Source: Oceanirhabdus seepicola (GTDB lineage: Bacteria > Bacillota > Clostridia > Clostridiales > Clostridiaceae). From it: a stretch of 64,000 bases of DNA. Below are positions 44,602 through 53,471 of this stretch, piece after piece (the first letter of the stretch is position 1; each line of letters starts with the position of its first letter). The position numbers and the translations under genes are program-made. The notes under the pieces were generated by a model. That model searched no databases. It saw only the letters and a list, made by a program, of their open reading frames with translations, and was not told the DNA's origin. Location of the stretch: contig NZ_JAGSOJ010000005.1 of NCBI RefSeq assembly GCF_023684385.1, forward strand, positions 62,001-126,000, written 5' to 3'.

Positions 44602-45004
44602 CAAAAAAAAACATAAATTTTAAAGTTTTAAAATTCAAAAAATTCCTATTAAATTTTCTGTGTTTTTAATCTATTATTATTATGTATAAATACCTAATTT
44701 GCAAGTACTGTTTTTGTGGTAAATCCGTTGATATACATTGATTCCCACTCTTTCCATATTATCTTTTAAATGATACAAGATATTATCTTCAACTTAGTAA
44801 CAAACTAACTTAGACGCCCTCTACAAAATATATTTGAAAGCATTAGATTATACAACAACAATTCCTTATCAGCTATTATTCTTCGAATTAATAAAAAAAT
44901 ACGAATTAAACTCAAAAATATTTTTAAAATCTGATATAACAATATAATAGTACTATCGATTAAGTATTAATCATTTTAAATCATTATATTATGGTAGAAA
45001 AAAT
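44602..45004. other. Gene-free AT-rich region
   Basis: About 400 bp between the tRNA promoter and the add terminator. On the minus strand a short open stretch (...WKEWESMYINGFTTKTVLAN, stop near 44700) looks protein-like but has no start signal. It may be the remnant of a decayed gene. Nothing else is recognised. Confidence 0.3.
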
Positions 45005-45038
45005 AAAAACCTAATCACATGAATATGATTAGGTTTTT
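45005..45038 (-). terminator. Terminator of add
   Basis: A 13-bp perfect stem AAAAACCTAATCA / TGATTAGGTTTTT, 22 bases past the add stop. Confidence 0.9.
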
Positions 45039-45059
45039 ATTAGTTTTTCAAAGTTACTT

Positions 45060-46052
45060 TTAAATATAAGCTCTTAATTTATTTTTTATATCTTCTGATG
45101 CAAAGCTAGCTTCAACAGAATAATTATACATTTGTTTATAGTCTTCCTCTGTGAATATATTCTTATCTTCTAATATTGTATATTCTTTATTCAAATCTGT
45201 ATTAGATACAGTCATATTATCGGTGTTTATAGTTACTTTTATTCCATCTTCAAAATACGCCTTCATAGGATGTTCTTCATAACTTACAACCGCTTTAGTA
45301 TGAACATTACTTGTCGGACATACCTCTAGTGCAATATTTTTCTCTTTCAGAAGTTTATATGCTTCGGGACAATCTTTTGAGTATACTCCATGTCCAATTC
45401 TTTCAGCATCTAAAAGTTCTATAGATTTTAATACATTTTCTCCTATTCCTGTTTCTCCAGCATGTATAGTAATTCTGTAACCTAATTTTTTAGCTAGATT
45501 TATAGGCTCTTGGAACACTTCTGGGAAATTTGCTCTTTCACTAGAACATAAATCTATAGCAACTACACCTTTCCCAATGTATTTTGCTCCTTTTTCTACA
45601 ACTTGAAAACATGCCTCAACTGGCATAGTTCTCATACATGATAATATTAGATTTCCATATATATCAAACTCTTTTTCTGCACGTTTAATTCCACATATCA
45701 CACTCTCAACTATCTCTTCAAAAGTTAACCCTTTATTAATATGAAGTAATGGTGCAAATCTTATTTCAATATATTTAACATTATCCTGTGCAACATCTTC
45801 CATAAGTTCATATGTGATTCTTTCTAAGTTATCTTTCGTTTGCATCACTTTATTAGCTATATCAAATTTCTCTAAGTATTCATCTAGTGATTTACAATTC
45901 TCTGGAACCTCTACTAATTTTCTAAATTCTTCTATACTTTCTACCCCTAGATTTAATCCTTCTTTTTTAGATAATTCAAATAAAGTCTCCGGTCTAACAC
46001 TTCCATCTAAATGACAATGCAATTCAATTTTCGGTAATCCCACAACACCCAT
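45060..46052 (-). CDS. add: Adenosine deaminase
   Basis: A 330-residue zinc TIM-barrel enzyme that converts adenosine to inosine. Zinc ligands and catalytic residues are visible: KIELHCHLDGSVRPE, ITIHAGETG, RIGHGVYS, and LEVCPTSNVHT with NTDNMTVSNT. Full length and cytosolic. The ATG follows AGGAGG. It is controlled by an adenine riboswitch about 330-400 nt upstream on its transcript, so expression should rise when adenine is present. Confidence 0.96.
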   Translation of the reverse strand: MGVVGLPKIELHCHLDGSVRPETLFELSKKEGLNLGVESIEEFRKLVEVPENCKSLDEYLEKFDIANKVMQTKDNLERITYELMEDVAQDNVKYIEIRFAPLLHINKGLTFEEIVESVICGIKRAEKEFDIYGNLILSCMRTMPVEACFQVVEKGAKYIGKGVVAIDLCSSERANFPEVFQEPINLAKKLGYRITIHAGETGIGENVLKSIELLDAERIGHGVYSKDCPEAYKLLKEKNIALEVCPTSNVHTKAVVSYEEHPMKAYFEDGIKVTINTDNMTVSNTDLNKEYTILEDKNIFTEEDYKQMYNYSVEASFASEDIKNKLRAYI

Positions 46053-46343
46053 TGTTCGCCCTCCTATTCTTTATATACCAACATTCTTAGAGTTCACTCC
46101 ATCTCTTTCATCAATATCATTCGTGTATTATCTTTAATTATTATACTCTATTTTTTTGATTCTGCCAACGTTTTCAGCATTTTATTTATAGAAATTGATC
46201 TGATACAATTTTACACAAACATGTAATCGATTAATACCAATTAGATTACATGTGTTAATTCCCGATGAAAATTTTTCAGTTTCCTAAAAAACAGAAGTCC
46301 GCTAATTTATACATCATTAGTATTCTTACCATAAGTATAAAAA

Positions 46344-46400
46344 AAACTTCTGATTACGAAGAAAATTTGAATAACAAATTTTCTTCGTAATCAGAAGTTT
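46344..46400 (-). terminator. Riboswitch expression-platform terminator
   Basis: A 25-bp perfect stem with a 7-nt loop (GTTATTC) followed by an eight-T tract on the minus strand. Its 5' arm contains the P3 and P1 3' strands of the adenine aptamer (CTTCTGATTACGAAG). Aptamer and terminator therefore exclude each other, and ligand binding should prevent termination. Confidence 0.92.
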
Positions 46401-46449
46401 TTGGCTCCTGGTAGAGACCCCTAAACCATATCATTAGGGTTATACGAAG
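46383..46449 (-). ncRNA. Adenine riboswitch aptamer upstream of add
   Basis: The minus strand fits the purine riboswitch consensus. P1 is CTTCGTA/TACGAAG, P2 is CCCTAA/TTTAGGG with loop TGATATGG, and J2/3 is GTCTCTACC. P3 is AGGAG/CTTCU-type, with loop CCAAAAA. The specificity base in the J3/1 strand (CTGA-T-TACG) is T, as in the B. subtilis pbuE and Vibrio vulnificus add switches, so it should sense adenine rather than guanine. Adenine riboswitches in front of add are known in clostridia. Confidence 0.95.
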
Positions 46450-46471
46450 TTTACTTTTTTCATTTTTCAAT

Positions 46472-46499
46472 ATTGTACCACAAATAAAATAAAAGTCAA
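46472..46499 (-). promoter_or_regulatory. Promoter of the add riboswitch transcript
   Basis: TTGACT (46494-46499), a 16-bp spacer, then TACAAT (46472-46477), about 25 bp before the aptamer. The -35 element lies within the 3' arm of the terminator of the upstream AI-2E-family gene. Confidence 0.7.
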
Positions 46500-46522
46500 C
46501 CTATAGTGATTGACTTTTATTT
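46487..46522 (-). terminator. Terminator of the AI-2E-family gene
   Basis: A 13-bp stem AAATAAAAGTCAA / TTGACTTTTATTT, 37 bases past the stop codon. Confidence 0.8.
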
Positions 46523-46558
46523 TCTGGGTAATTCTAGTTATAGCATATATATCATTTA

Positions 46559-47680
46559 TTATGCTTCCTTTAATTTGTCTTTTTCTATATCTCCTAAACC
46601 TTTTTCATCAAGTTTCCTCTGCACTGATTCTTCTATAAGTGTTTTAATTAATACTGTAATTGGAACACCTAATAACATTCCCCAAACACCTATAATGGCA
46701 CCGCCAACTGTAACTGATACAATAATCCAAAAGGCTCCTACCCCTACTTTATCCCCTAATATTTTAGGACCTAAGTACAAGCCATCAAACTGCTGTAATA
46801 CTATAATTATTATTCCCGCTATAAGCGCATGTATTGGACTTACAAACAAGACGATAAGCACTGCTGGAACTCCCCCGATAAACGGTCCAAAATAAGGAAT
46901 CATATTTGTTATCCCTATGATTATTGACAACAATGGTGCATATGGGATTCTAAAAATAAACATAATTACAAAACAAATAATCCCGATAATTATTGAATCT
47001 ATTATCTTTCCAATGAAAAATCTCATAAATATTTCATTAGCACGTCTCCCTACTGCTAATACGTCATCCACTTTCTCTTTCTTACTAAATGCATACATCA
47101 ATCTCTTTATTCTAGCCAAAAGATCATCTTTATCCAATAACATATATATAGCAATACACAAACTTACAATAAGATTAAATATCCCAGATGTAACCTGTAG
47201 CGCTGCACCCAATGAGTTCTGCAGTATTGTTGTTATTGCTTCTCCGAATTTTGTGACGAAACTTCCTAACATATTATTCAATTGCTTAAATATCTCTGAA
47301 GATTGATCCATCCCTACTCCAGCTACTATTTCGTCAACTATTTTATTCAACTGCTCAATATTTATTAGATTAACCAAATCCTTTATACTTCCTACTAATG
47401 TAGGTATTATAAATGATATTGAAATACCTATAAACCCTATTAATACAAGTAAGATTATTAATACACTGATACCTCTTTTAAACTTGAACTTATTGCATAA
47501 AAGCTTAACAAGTGGCTCAAGTACATACGCAATAGAAAAAGCTATAAATATAGGTTGAACAATCTTGAAAATCCACCTTAAGTTTTCCTCTTGTCCAACC
47601 ATAAGATAGAATAAAATCCCAAAGACAATTAAAAACATAGAGTTTACAACTTTCTTTTTTTCTCCTCCAAATCGATCCAT
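46559..47680 (-). CDS. AI-2E-family transporter (PerM/TqsA-like)
   Basis: A 373-residue membrane protein with about eight helices: IVFGILFYLMVG, FIAFSIAYVLEPLVKLLCN, the conserved FGPFIGGVPAVLIVLF, and a C-terminal GVWGMLLGVPITVLIKTLIEE. The family includes TqsA, an exporter of autoinducer-2, but many members transport other solutes. Substrate unknown. The start has AAGGAGG. It is monocistronic. Confidence 0.9.
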   Translation of the reverse strand: MDRFGGEKKKVVNSMFLIVFGILFYLMVGQEENLRWIFKIVQPIFIAFSIAYVLEPLVKLLCNKFKFKRGISVLIILLVLIGFIGISISFIIPTLVGSIKDLVNLINIEQLNKIVDEIVAGVGMDQSSEIFKQLNNMLGSFVTKFGEAITTILQNSLGAALQVTSGIFNLIVSLCIAIYMLLDKDDLLARIKRLMYAFSKKEKVDDVLAVGRRANEIFMRFFIGKIIDSIIIGIICFVIMFIFRIPYAPLLSIIIGITNMIPYFGPFIGGVPAVLIVLFVSPIHALIAGIIIIVLQQFDGLYLGPKILGDKVGVGAFWIIVSVTVGGAIIGVWGMLLGVPITVLIKTLIEESVQRKLDEKGLGDIEKDKLKEA

Positions 47681-47790
47681 ACTATTCCTCCTTAGTTTGT
47701 GTAACGCTTGTACCTAAATTTAATTATACATTATTTCTGTCATATATATTAATATATTTTTACAATTTGGTTAAATCTTTAAACTCTAAT

Positions 47791-47816
47791 AAAAAGGCAC
47801 GCTACACGTGCTTTTT
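47791..47816 (-). terminator. Terminator of the amino-acid ABC operon
   Basis: An AAAAAGGCACG / CGTGCTTTTT hairpin with a 5-nt loop, 35 bases past the ATPase stop. Confidence 0.85.
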
Positions 47817-47850
47817 AATTAAATCATTCTATATATTTTTTCTGATATTT

Positions 47851-48576
47851 CTATTCATAACTTAGAACTTTATCTAGAAATTTCTTCAGCTCTTCCGTTT
47901 TAGGATTGTTTAATATGTCCACACTTCCGTGCTCAATTATTTTTTGATTATCTATAAAGACTATATGATCTGCAATATGCTTAGCGAATCCAATCTCGTG
48001 TGTAACAATTATAAAATCCTTATTATTATCCTTAAGCTTTTTAATTGATTGAAGTACTTCATATGTTAGAGCTGGATCAAGTGCACTAGTTGGCTCATCT
48101 AAAAGAAGTATTTCAGGATTTATCGCCAAAGCTCTTACTATTGATGCTCTTTGTGCTTGTCCTCCACTAATCTGATGAGGGTATTTATCTTTATGTTCAA
48201 GTAATCCATACTGTTTTAACAGCCCTTCAATCAAATCTTTATTATCCTTCTCTGGCCTATCATGTACCTTTTCCAGTACTAAGCTAATATTCTTAAATAC
48301 ACTCAAATGAGGAAATAAATTATTATCTTGAAATACATATCCTACTTTCTTTCTGTAGCTATCTAAATCATCTTTAGATAAGTTGTGTTCATTTATCATT
48401 ATATTTCCGCCATCATACTCCTCAAGCCCAGCAAGTAATCTTAGAAATGTAGACTTTCCTCCTCCACTTGGTCCAATAATAGCTACCACATTAACTTCAC
48501 TTATCATTAAACTGATTTCATTTAGAACAATATTTTCAGCATACTTTTTTAATACTTTATTAACTCTTAATTCCAT
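47851..48576 (-). CDS. Polar amino-acid ABC transporter, ATP-binding protein
   Basis: A 241-residue ATPase of the GlnQ/HisP type: Walker A GPSGGGKST, Q-loop VFQDNNLF, signature ISGGQAQR, Walker B PEILLLDEPTSALDP, switch His VTHEIGFA. It is the last gene of a three-gene operon (binding protein, permease, ATPase), 2 bp from the permease. The solute cannot be told from sequence alone. Confidence 0.93.
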   Translation of the reverse strand: MELRVNKVLKKYAENIVLNEISLMISEVNVVAIIGPSGGGKSTFLRLLAGLEEYDGGNIMINEHNLSKDDLDSYRKKVGYVFQDNNLFPHLSVFKNISLVLEKVHDRPEKDNKDLIEGLLKQYGLLEHKDKYPHQISGGQAQRASIVRALAINPEILLLDEPTSALDPALTYEVLQSIKKLKDNNKDFIIVTHEIGFAKHIADHIVFIDNQKIIEHGSVDILNNPKTEELKKFLDKVLSYE

Positions 48577-48578
48577 AT

Positions 48579-49319
48579 TTACACACCTCTATAATTAAAC
48601 CTTTTTTCAAGTAATCTTATAACAAACAGTAAAGGAACTGTCATTATTAAATATCCTACTGCTAAAATTATATACCCTTCAGCATAAGCAAATGTTGAAG
48701 CTTGAGTAGTAGTAATCACATTAAAGAACTCATCAAAAGCTATATATGATAGTAATGCACTACCTTTTATTAATAGTGCCAATTGTCCTGTTAAAGGTGG
48801 CAATATAGACATTATTACTTGGGGAAATATTATATATCTATATGTTTGATATTTGTTGAATCCAAACATCTTAGCAGCCTGCCATTGTCTAACATGAACA
48901 GATTCTATCGCTCCTCTATAAATATCTGCAATATATGCTCCTGTATATAATGCTAGGGTAATAACTCCTACTGTAAATTTATTATCAATATTAAATGCAT
49001 CTCCAATATAATAATATGCTGCTATGATAATAACTAACAAAGGAACTCCAAATATTATTGTTTTATGAAATTCAGCCATATATCTCAAGAATAGTATTTT
49101 AGAATTGCTCATCATATATAATACTAGTCCCACTACTAGGCTTAAAAGTAATGCTGATATACTTATTAATATTGTACTAATCCATCCTTTTAATACTAAC
49201 TGTGAATAATCAATATAAATATCAAATTCAAAGTCGTTTCCAACTGCTTTGTATAAAACAAACCTAAACAAAGCAATATACATACCAACTGCTATTAGAA
49301 AATGTAATATTTTTTTCAT
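48579..49319 (-). CDS. Polar amino-acid ABC transporter, permease
   Basis: A 246-residue permease of the HisMQ/GlnP class with about five helices. It has a HEAA-like cytoplasmic loop, AIESVHVRQWQAAKMFGFNKYQTYRYIIFPQVI, that docks with the ATPase, preceded by LALYTGAYIADIYRG. A single permease gene is present, so it probably forms a homodimer. It is spaced 14 bp from the binding-protein gene. Confidence 0.92.
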   Translation of the reverse strand: MKKILHFLIAVGMYIALFRFVLYKAVGNDFEFDIYIDYSQLVLKGWISTILISISALLLSLVVGLVLYMMSNSKILFLRYMAEFHKTIIFGVPLLVIIIAAYYYIGDAFNIDNKFTVGVITLALYTGAYIADIYRGAIESVHVRQWQAAKMFGFNKYQTYRYIIFPQVIMSILPPLTGQLALLIKGSALLSYIAFDEFFNVITTTQASTFAYAEGYIILAVGYLIMTVPLLFVIRLLEKRFNYRGV

Positions 49320-49333
49320 ACCATGGCCTCTTT

Positions 49334-50188
49334 CTAGAAGAAGAAGTCTATATCATATTCCTCAAACTCTTCCATCTTATCTTTTAAATATTTTTCTCTT
49401 ATTTCATCATAGGTTCCATCTTCCTTAGCTTTATTTATAAATTCATTTAGCTTTTCCACTAATTCAGATTCACCTTTTCTAACTGCTACACCCCAACCTT
49501 TTGTATTTGGTAGTGGTTCTAGAATCGTTCTAGTAGTATCTGGATAATTCTCATGATGCCTTATTACTGACAGAGGATCATAGATAAATACATCAGCTTT
49601 ACCTTGAGCTACTTCAAGTACCGCACTTGCTTCTTCATTAACATTCTTAATGATTGCATTAGGAGCATTTTCCTTTGCCCAAAGAGCACCTATTGTTCCT
49701 GTTTTTGAAGCAATCACCACATCAGAACTATTCAAATCATCTACTGATTGTACTTTTGAATCTTTATAAACCAACATCATAAGTTGGCTTGTTGTATATG
49801 AAATTGAAAAGTCAACTCGCTCTTCTCTTGCTGGAGTTATTGTCATTGATGATATAATCATATCTATCTTACCAGTCTCTAATGATGTAATTAAACTTGG
49901 ATATGGTACATCGACTATTTCAATCTCTTTCCCTGCAAACTCTCCAAATGCTTTAGCAAGCATAACACTTGCCCCTTCTGGATCGCCTTTTTTGTTCTTT
50001 GTTTCAAATGGAGGATACTTCAGTTCCATACCTACCACAATTGTTTCTTTATCAAGAGAACTCTTTGATTTCTCAGAGTTCTTGTCACTTGCACAACCAA
50101 CTAAGCTGGTTAACGCTAATGATAATACACCAAAAATCACAATCATCTTCTTTAATTTATTCATTTTCTTATTCACTTTTTTATTCAC
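49334..50188 (-). CDS. Polar amino-acid ABC transporter, substrate-binding lipoprotein
   Basis: A 284-residue solute-binding protein. The signal peptide MIVIFGVLSLALTSLVGC ends in a lipobox. The mature domain contains VVGMELKYPPFETKNKKGDPEGASVMLAKAFGE and DMIISSMTITPAREERVDFSISY, typical of the GlnH/FliY type. The start is uncertain: GTG at 50188 has AGGAGG 12 nt away, and ATG at 50164 has none. The N-terminus before the hydrophobic core is unusually long and repetitive (VNKKVNKKMNK). Confidence 0.9.
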   Translation of the reverse strand: MNKKVNKKMNKLKKMIVIFGVLSLALTSLVGCASDKNSEKSKSSLDKETIVVGMELKYPPFETKNKKGDPEGASVMLAKAFGEFAGKEIEIVDVPYPSLITSLETGKIDMIISSMTITPAREERVDFSISYTTSQLMMLVYKDSKVQSVDDLNSSDVVIASKTGTIGALWAKENAPNAIIKNVNEEASAVLEVAQGKADVFIYDPLSVIRHHENYPDTTRTILEPLPNTKGWGVAVRKGESELVEKLNEFINKAKEDGTYDEIREKYLKDKMEEFEEYDIDFFF

Positions 50189-50629
50189 TTTATCAACTTT
50201 CCTCCTGACCTCTATTAATTTCTTTATTAACTTCTTTTTTATCAATTTTTCTGATGTATTTACTATATTAGTAATCACTATGTATACCAGAGGTAAGTAT
50301 ACCTCCTACATTAAATAAATATTTAAGCTCTTATAATATTATGATTACAAATAATAACTTTTATCTCTCAGATGCTTAGCTACCTTCTTCTTGATTGTAC
50401 TATTTTTAATATGACATTTTGTTGTCATATTTTTCGATTTAATTCTTATAGAACGGGTAGTTATTCTAATTGTTAAATAATATCCCAATTAAAAATATAA
50501 TAATCGAATTATTTTCTGAATCTTTAATGATTTAATTATTGTGATTAATTAAAAATAATTATTCTTTATAACTGATTTTATCAAACCCAACCAAATTGGT
50601 CAACTTTAAATATTGTTAGTTACTTTTTG

Positions 50630-50681
50630 AGGGACAGTTCTCAAGTTTTTATTTATAAGTAAAAACTTGAGAACTGTCCCT
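50630..50681. repeat. GGGACAGTTCTCA inverted repeat 1
   Basis: A 21-bp perfect stem (AGGGACAGTTCTCAAG... and its complement) with a 10-nt loop. The U-tract is on the plus-strand side, where no gene ends, so it is not simply the terminator of the MutS2-like gene. Confidence 0.85.
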
Positions 50682-50695
50682 TTTCCCTAATTTAA

Positions 50696-50729
50696 AAACC
50701 AGTACCTATTGAATCAAAGGTACTGGTTT
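50696..50729 (-). terminator. Terminator of the MutS2-like gene
   Basis: A 12-bp perfect stem AAACCAGTACCT / AGGTACTGGTTT directly after the stop codon at 50734, followed by a short T-rich stretch on the minus strand. Confidence 0.85.
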
Positions 50730-50733
50730 AATA

Positions 50734-52653
50734 TTACTGATTTAACTTCCTATTATTTCTAATCTCTTTCTGTATTTTTTTAATTGCTTTCTTAGATCCC
50801 CTCTTTAAATCATGCTCTAGCTTTCTATCTTTATATGCTTTAAATAATATATCAAAATCATAATCTTCTGGATAAAGTTTTTCTCTCTTTATATTCAGCT
50901 TAACCCTTTTAATATTGACTTCCTTATATTCATCCCCAATTAAGACTACTATATTATTTAACTTATCTCTTTCATTGTAAACTATTGCCTTCTGTCCATT
51001 TTCAAGTAATATAACCTGATCACCAACTCTATATTCAAACTCTATAGATTCTTTTTTCGAAATAATCCTAGAAATCTCATCATTTCTCAATTTACTCCTC
51101 TTTACTAAGTTATATTCATATTTTTTATCATCTATATAACCCTTAGCTCTTTTTAGTACTGATTCCTTTACCCCTACCTTTTTTGATATCCATAATGCAT
51201 TGCTTTCTCCACCTTCACCAATAACCATTTTATAAAGGGGTTCTAAAGTATCTGGATTAAACTTCATATGAGCATTTTGGAACTCTGGATGTTCATAAGC
51301 ATAACGCTTAATGTCTGCATAATGTGTAGTTGCAACTGTTATTGCCCCATAATAATATAATTCTTCAAGTATAGCAATAGCTAATCCTGTACCTTCATTT
51401 GGCTCTGTCCCAGTACCTATTTCATCAAATAGAATTAAGGAAGAATTATTTGCTTGATCAAGTATATCCGAAATATTCTTCATATGGGAAGAAAAGGTAC
51501 TCAACGCATTTTTTATACTCTGATTATCCCCAATATCAACAAATACATTATCAAACACAGATAGTTCTGTTCCATCATTTGCTCTAACATGTACTCCCGA
51601 TTGCATTGCTAATGTGAGTATGCCAATAGTCTTTAATGCTACAGTCTTTCCACCAGCATTAGGCCCTGTTATTATAAGACTTCTATATTCATCCCCCACT
51701 TCAAAATTTAAAGGTACAGTATCACCCTCCAATAAAGGATGTATTCCATTAACTATTTTTATATATCCTCTAGTATTAATTACCGGTTCAATTCCATCAA
51801 TTCTTTGGCTATATTTTGCTTTTGCAGAAATCATATCATATTCAGCAATCAACTCAATATTAATCTTTATTTCTCTCAATTCCTCATATATTATCCCTGT
51901 AAGATAAGCTAATATTTGATATTCTTCTGCCTTCTCAGCATATTTCAACGTACTAAGTTCACTATTTAACTTACTTACTGATGATGGTTCAATAAATACA
52001 GTGGTTCCTTTAGCTGAACTATCAATTATATTACCGTCTACTTTGTTCTTATAATTAGCTTTAATCGGAATAACATATCTACCGTTTCTCATACTCACAA
52101 AGAATTCTTGTATATACTGGGAATAATGAGATGATGATAACATCTTATTTAGCTTCTCTTTAATTTTTCCTTCAGTAGCATCCATATTTCTTCTTACTCT
52201 TGATAGTTCTTTACTTGCAGATGAATCTACTTTATTATTCTTAATTATTCTATTAATCTCATCTTCTATATTGGTTAATTCACTCATAGAATATGCATAT
52301 TCACTGAGAACTGGAGCATATGCTTCTTGTTGCACCATAAACCTCTTTATTTTCCTACAGCCCCTTAAAAAATCCCCTATATGAGTAGCTTCTTCTGCTT
52401 CTAACAATCCACCTTTTTCCACCTTCTCAACCAAAGCTCTAATATCATAAATTCCTTCTAAGGGAATATGCCTAGAATCGTCTAATATTTTTCTTGCCTC
52501 ACTAGTCTCTCTTAACTTTTTCTGTATAACAGTTAGATTACTCGAAGGAATCATTTTATCAATTAATTGCTTCCCTAAGCCACTAACACAATATCCTTTT
52601 ATTATTTCCTTAAAATCGTTATATCCTAATGTATTAAATGTATTTATATTCAA
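50734..52653 (-). CDS. MutS2-like ATPase lacking the Smr domain
   Basis: A 639-residue MutS-family ATPase. The core and clamp region resembles MutS2 (SELTNIEDEINRII, FFVSMRNGRYVIPIKANYKNKV, GTTVFIEPSSV). The ATPase carries GPNAGGKTVALKT, SSLILFDEIGTGTEPNEG and ATTHYADIK. A KOW-like module (VGDQVILLENGQKAIVY...VNIKRVKL) follows. The chain then ends in a basic tail where MutS2 would have its Smr nuclease domain. B. subtilis MutS2 acts on collided ribosomes, so a ribosome role is likely here. TTG at 52653 follows AAGGAG by 8 nt. It has a long leader with peptide ORF and terminator. Confidence 0.85.
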   Translation of the reverse strand: MNINTFNTLGYNDFKEIIKGYCVSGLGKQLIDKMIPSSNLTVIQKKLRETSEARKILDDSRHIPLEGIYDIRALVEKVEKGGLLEAEEATHIGDFLRGCRKIKRFMVQQEAYAPVLSEYAYSMSELTNIEDEINRIIKNNKVDSSASKELSRVRRNMDATEGKIKEKLNKMLSSSHYSQYIQEFFVSMRNGRYVIPIKANYKNKVDGNIIDSSAKGTTVFIEPSSVSKLNSELSTLKYAEKAEEYQILAYLTGIIYEELREIKINIELIAEYDMISAKAKYSQRIDGIEPVINTRGYIKIVNGIHPLLEGDTVPLNFEVGDEYRSLIITGPNAGGKTVALKTIGILTLAMQSGVHVRANDGTELSVFDNVFVDIGDNQSIKNALSTFSSHMKNISDILDQANNSSLILFDEIGTGTEPNEGTGLAIAILEELYYYGAITVATTHYADIKRYAYEHPEFQNAHMKFNPDTLEPLYKMVIGEGGESNALWISKKVGVKESVLKRAKGYIDDKKYEYNLVKRSKLRNDEISRIISKKESIEFEYRVGDQVILLENGQKAIVYNERDKLNNIVVLIGDEYKEVNIKRVKLNIKREKLYPEDYDFDILFKAYKDRKLEHDLKRGSKKAIKKIQKEIRNNRKLNQ

Positions 52654-52791
52654 TGTTATTTCTCCTTCATAAGCAAATTTTATCAAAACCATTAAATTCC
52701 GCAAGGTTTTTTATATTAACCCTTATAAAATTACCCATAAAGTACTGTCCTAAGATTAGAATCTTTAACCCATATATTTGTGTAAATAAAA

Positions 52792-52815
52792 AAGTCACAG
52801 ACATGTCTGTGACTT
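52792..52815 (-). terminator. Leader terminator (attenuator) of the MutS2-like gene
   Basis: The perfect 24-nt palindrome has arms AAGTCACAGACA and TGTCTGTGACTT. It is followed by TTTTTATT on the minus strand. It lies inside the 5' leader, 139 nt before the TTG start, so it should stop transcripts before the gene unless prevented. Confidence 0.85.
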
Positions 52816-53157
52816 GAAGAATTATCTCTTTTAGTTATTTCTACAACTTAATAATACGTTTTATATTAAACGTAGGTTTATAGAAATATTTATAAAGATT
52901 GAATACTAATATTTCAAATATATAAATAATCTAATAATGCCGTTTATATTAATCAATTACTGATTAATACAGCACTATTCCATCAAATAACTTCTCATAA
53001 TTATTCATATTCAGCATTGAAATCATACTATTGCTTCAATCTTTGTAACTTGAGATATCTTGAGTAGACATATACTTTACAGATAGTATTAAATAAATCC
53101 TCAACTAACAAAGGTATGTTATACCCCTTAAAAAGATTTATTTAAATATTTTTTTAA

Positions 53158-53181
53158 CTATCTAACCAGCAACATACTCAT
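53158..53181 (-). CDS. Leader peptide MSMLLVR
   Basis: A seven-codon ORF with AGAGAGG 6 nt before its ATG, about 70 nt after the predicted transcription start and about 340 nt before the attenuator. The position and size suit a ribosome-stalling leader peptide like those before erm and ABC-F resistance genes. A segment with AAGTTAC (53045-53051) could pair with the GUGACUU arm of the terminator. Confidence 0.5.
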   Translation of the reverse strand: MSMLLVR

Positions 53182-53258
53182 AAAATACCTCTCTAATATA
53201 ATTAGGTCATATTGAAATTAACCTTAATAGTAATTTTTATATTCTAATCTTATATGTA

Positions 53259-53287
53259 ATAATATAGCAACTTCATATTATTGTCAA
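53259..53287 (-). promoter_or_regulatory. Promoter of the MutS2-like leader transcript
   Basis: TTGACA (53282-53287), a 17-bp spacer, then TATTAT (53259-53264). Transcription would start near 53252 and give a leader of about 600 nt before the MutS2-like start codon. Confidence 0.75.
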
Positions 53288-53322
53288 GCTTTGGGATTTA
53301 CAATCTTAAAAAAAGAAAGACT

Positions 53323-53455
53323 AGGGACAGTTCTCAATAATTCACATATTATATTATGCGCAATTCAACATTTTGGCTCCTTGTTCAATTAACTTATTTT
53401 ATATTTTATTTCCTAAAACATAACGAAATGTTACATATTATTGAGAACTGTCCCT
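53323..53455. repeat. GGGACAGTTCTCA element 2, long form
   Basis: Perfect 19-bp terminal inverted repeats (AGGGACAGTTCTCAATAAT and complement) enclose about 95 bp without an ORF. It lies between the ABC-F stop and the MutS2-like promoter. Confidence 0.85.
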
Positions 53456-53471
53456 ATTTCTTTTTTTGAAC

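Noticed and set aside
46219..46253. ACATGTAATC...GATTACATGT palindrome as a second add terminator
   Set aside because: The 10-bp stem has a 15-nt loop and only TTTGTGT after it; the strong terminator belonging to the riboswitch is upstream. It may be an operator or a chance palindrome.
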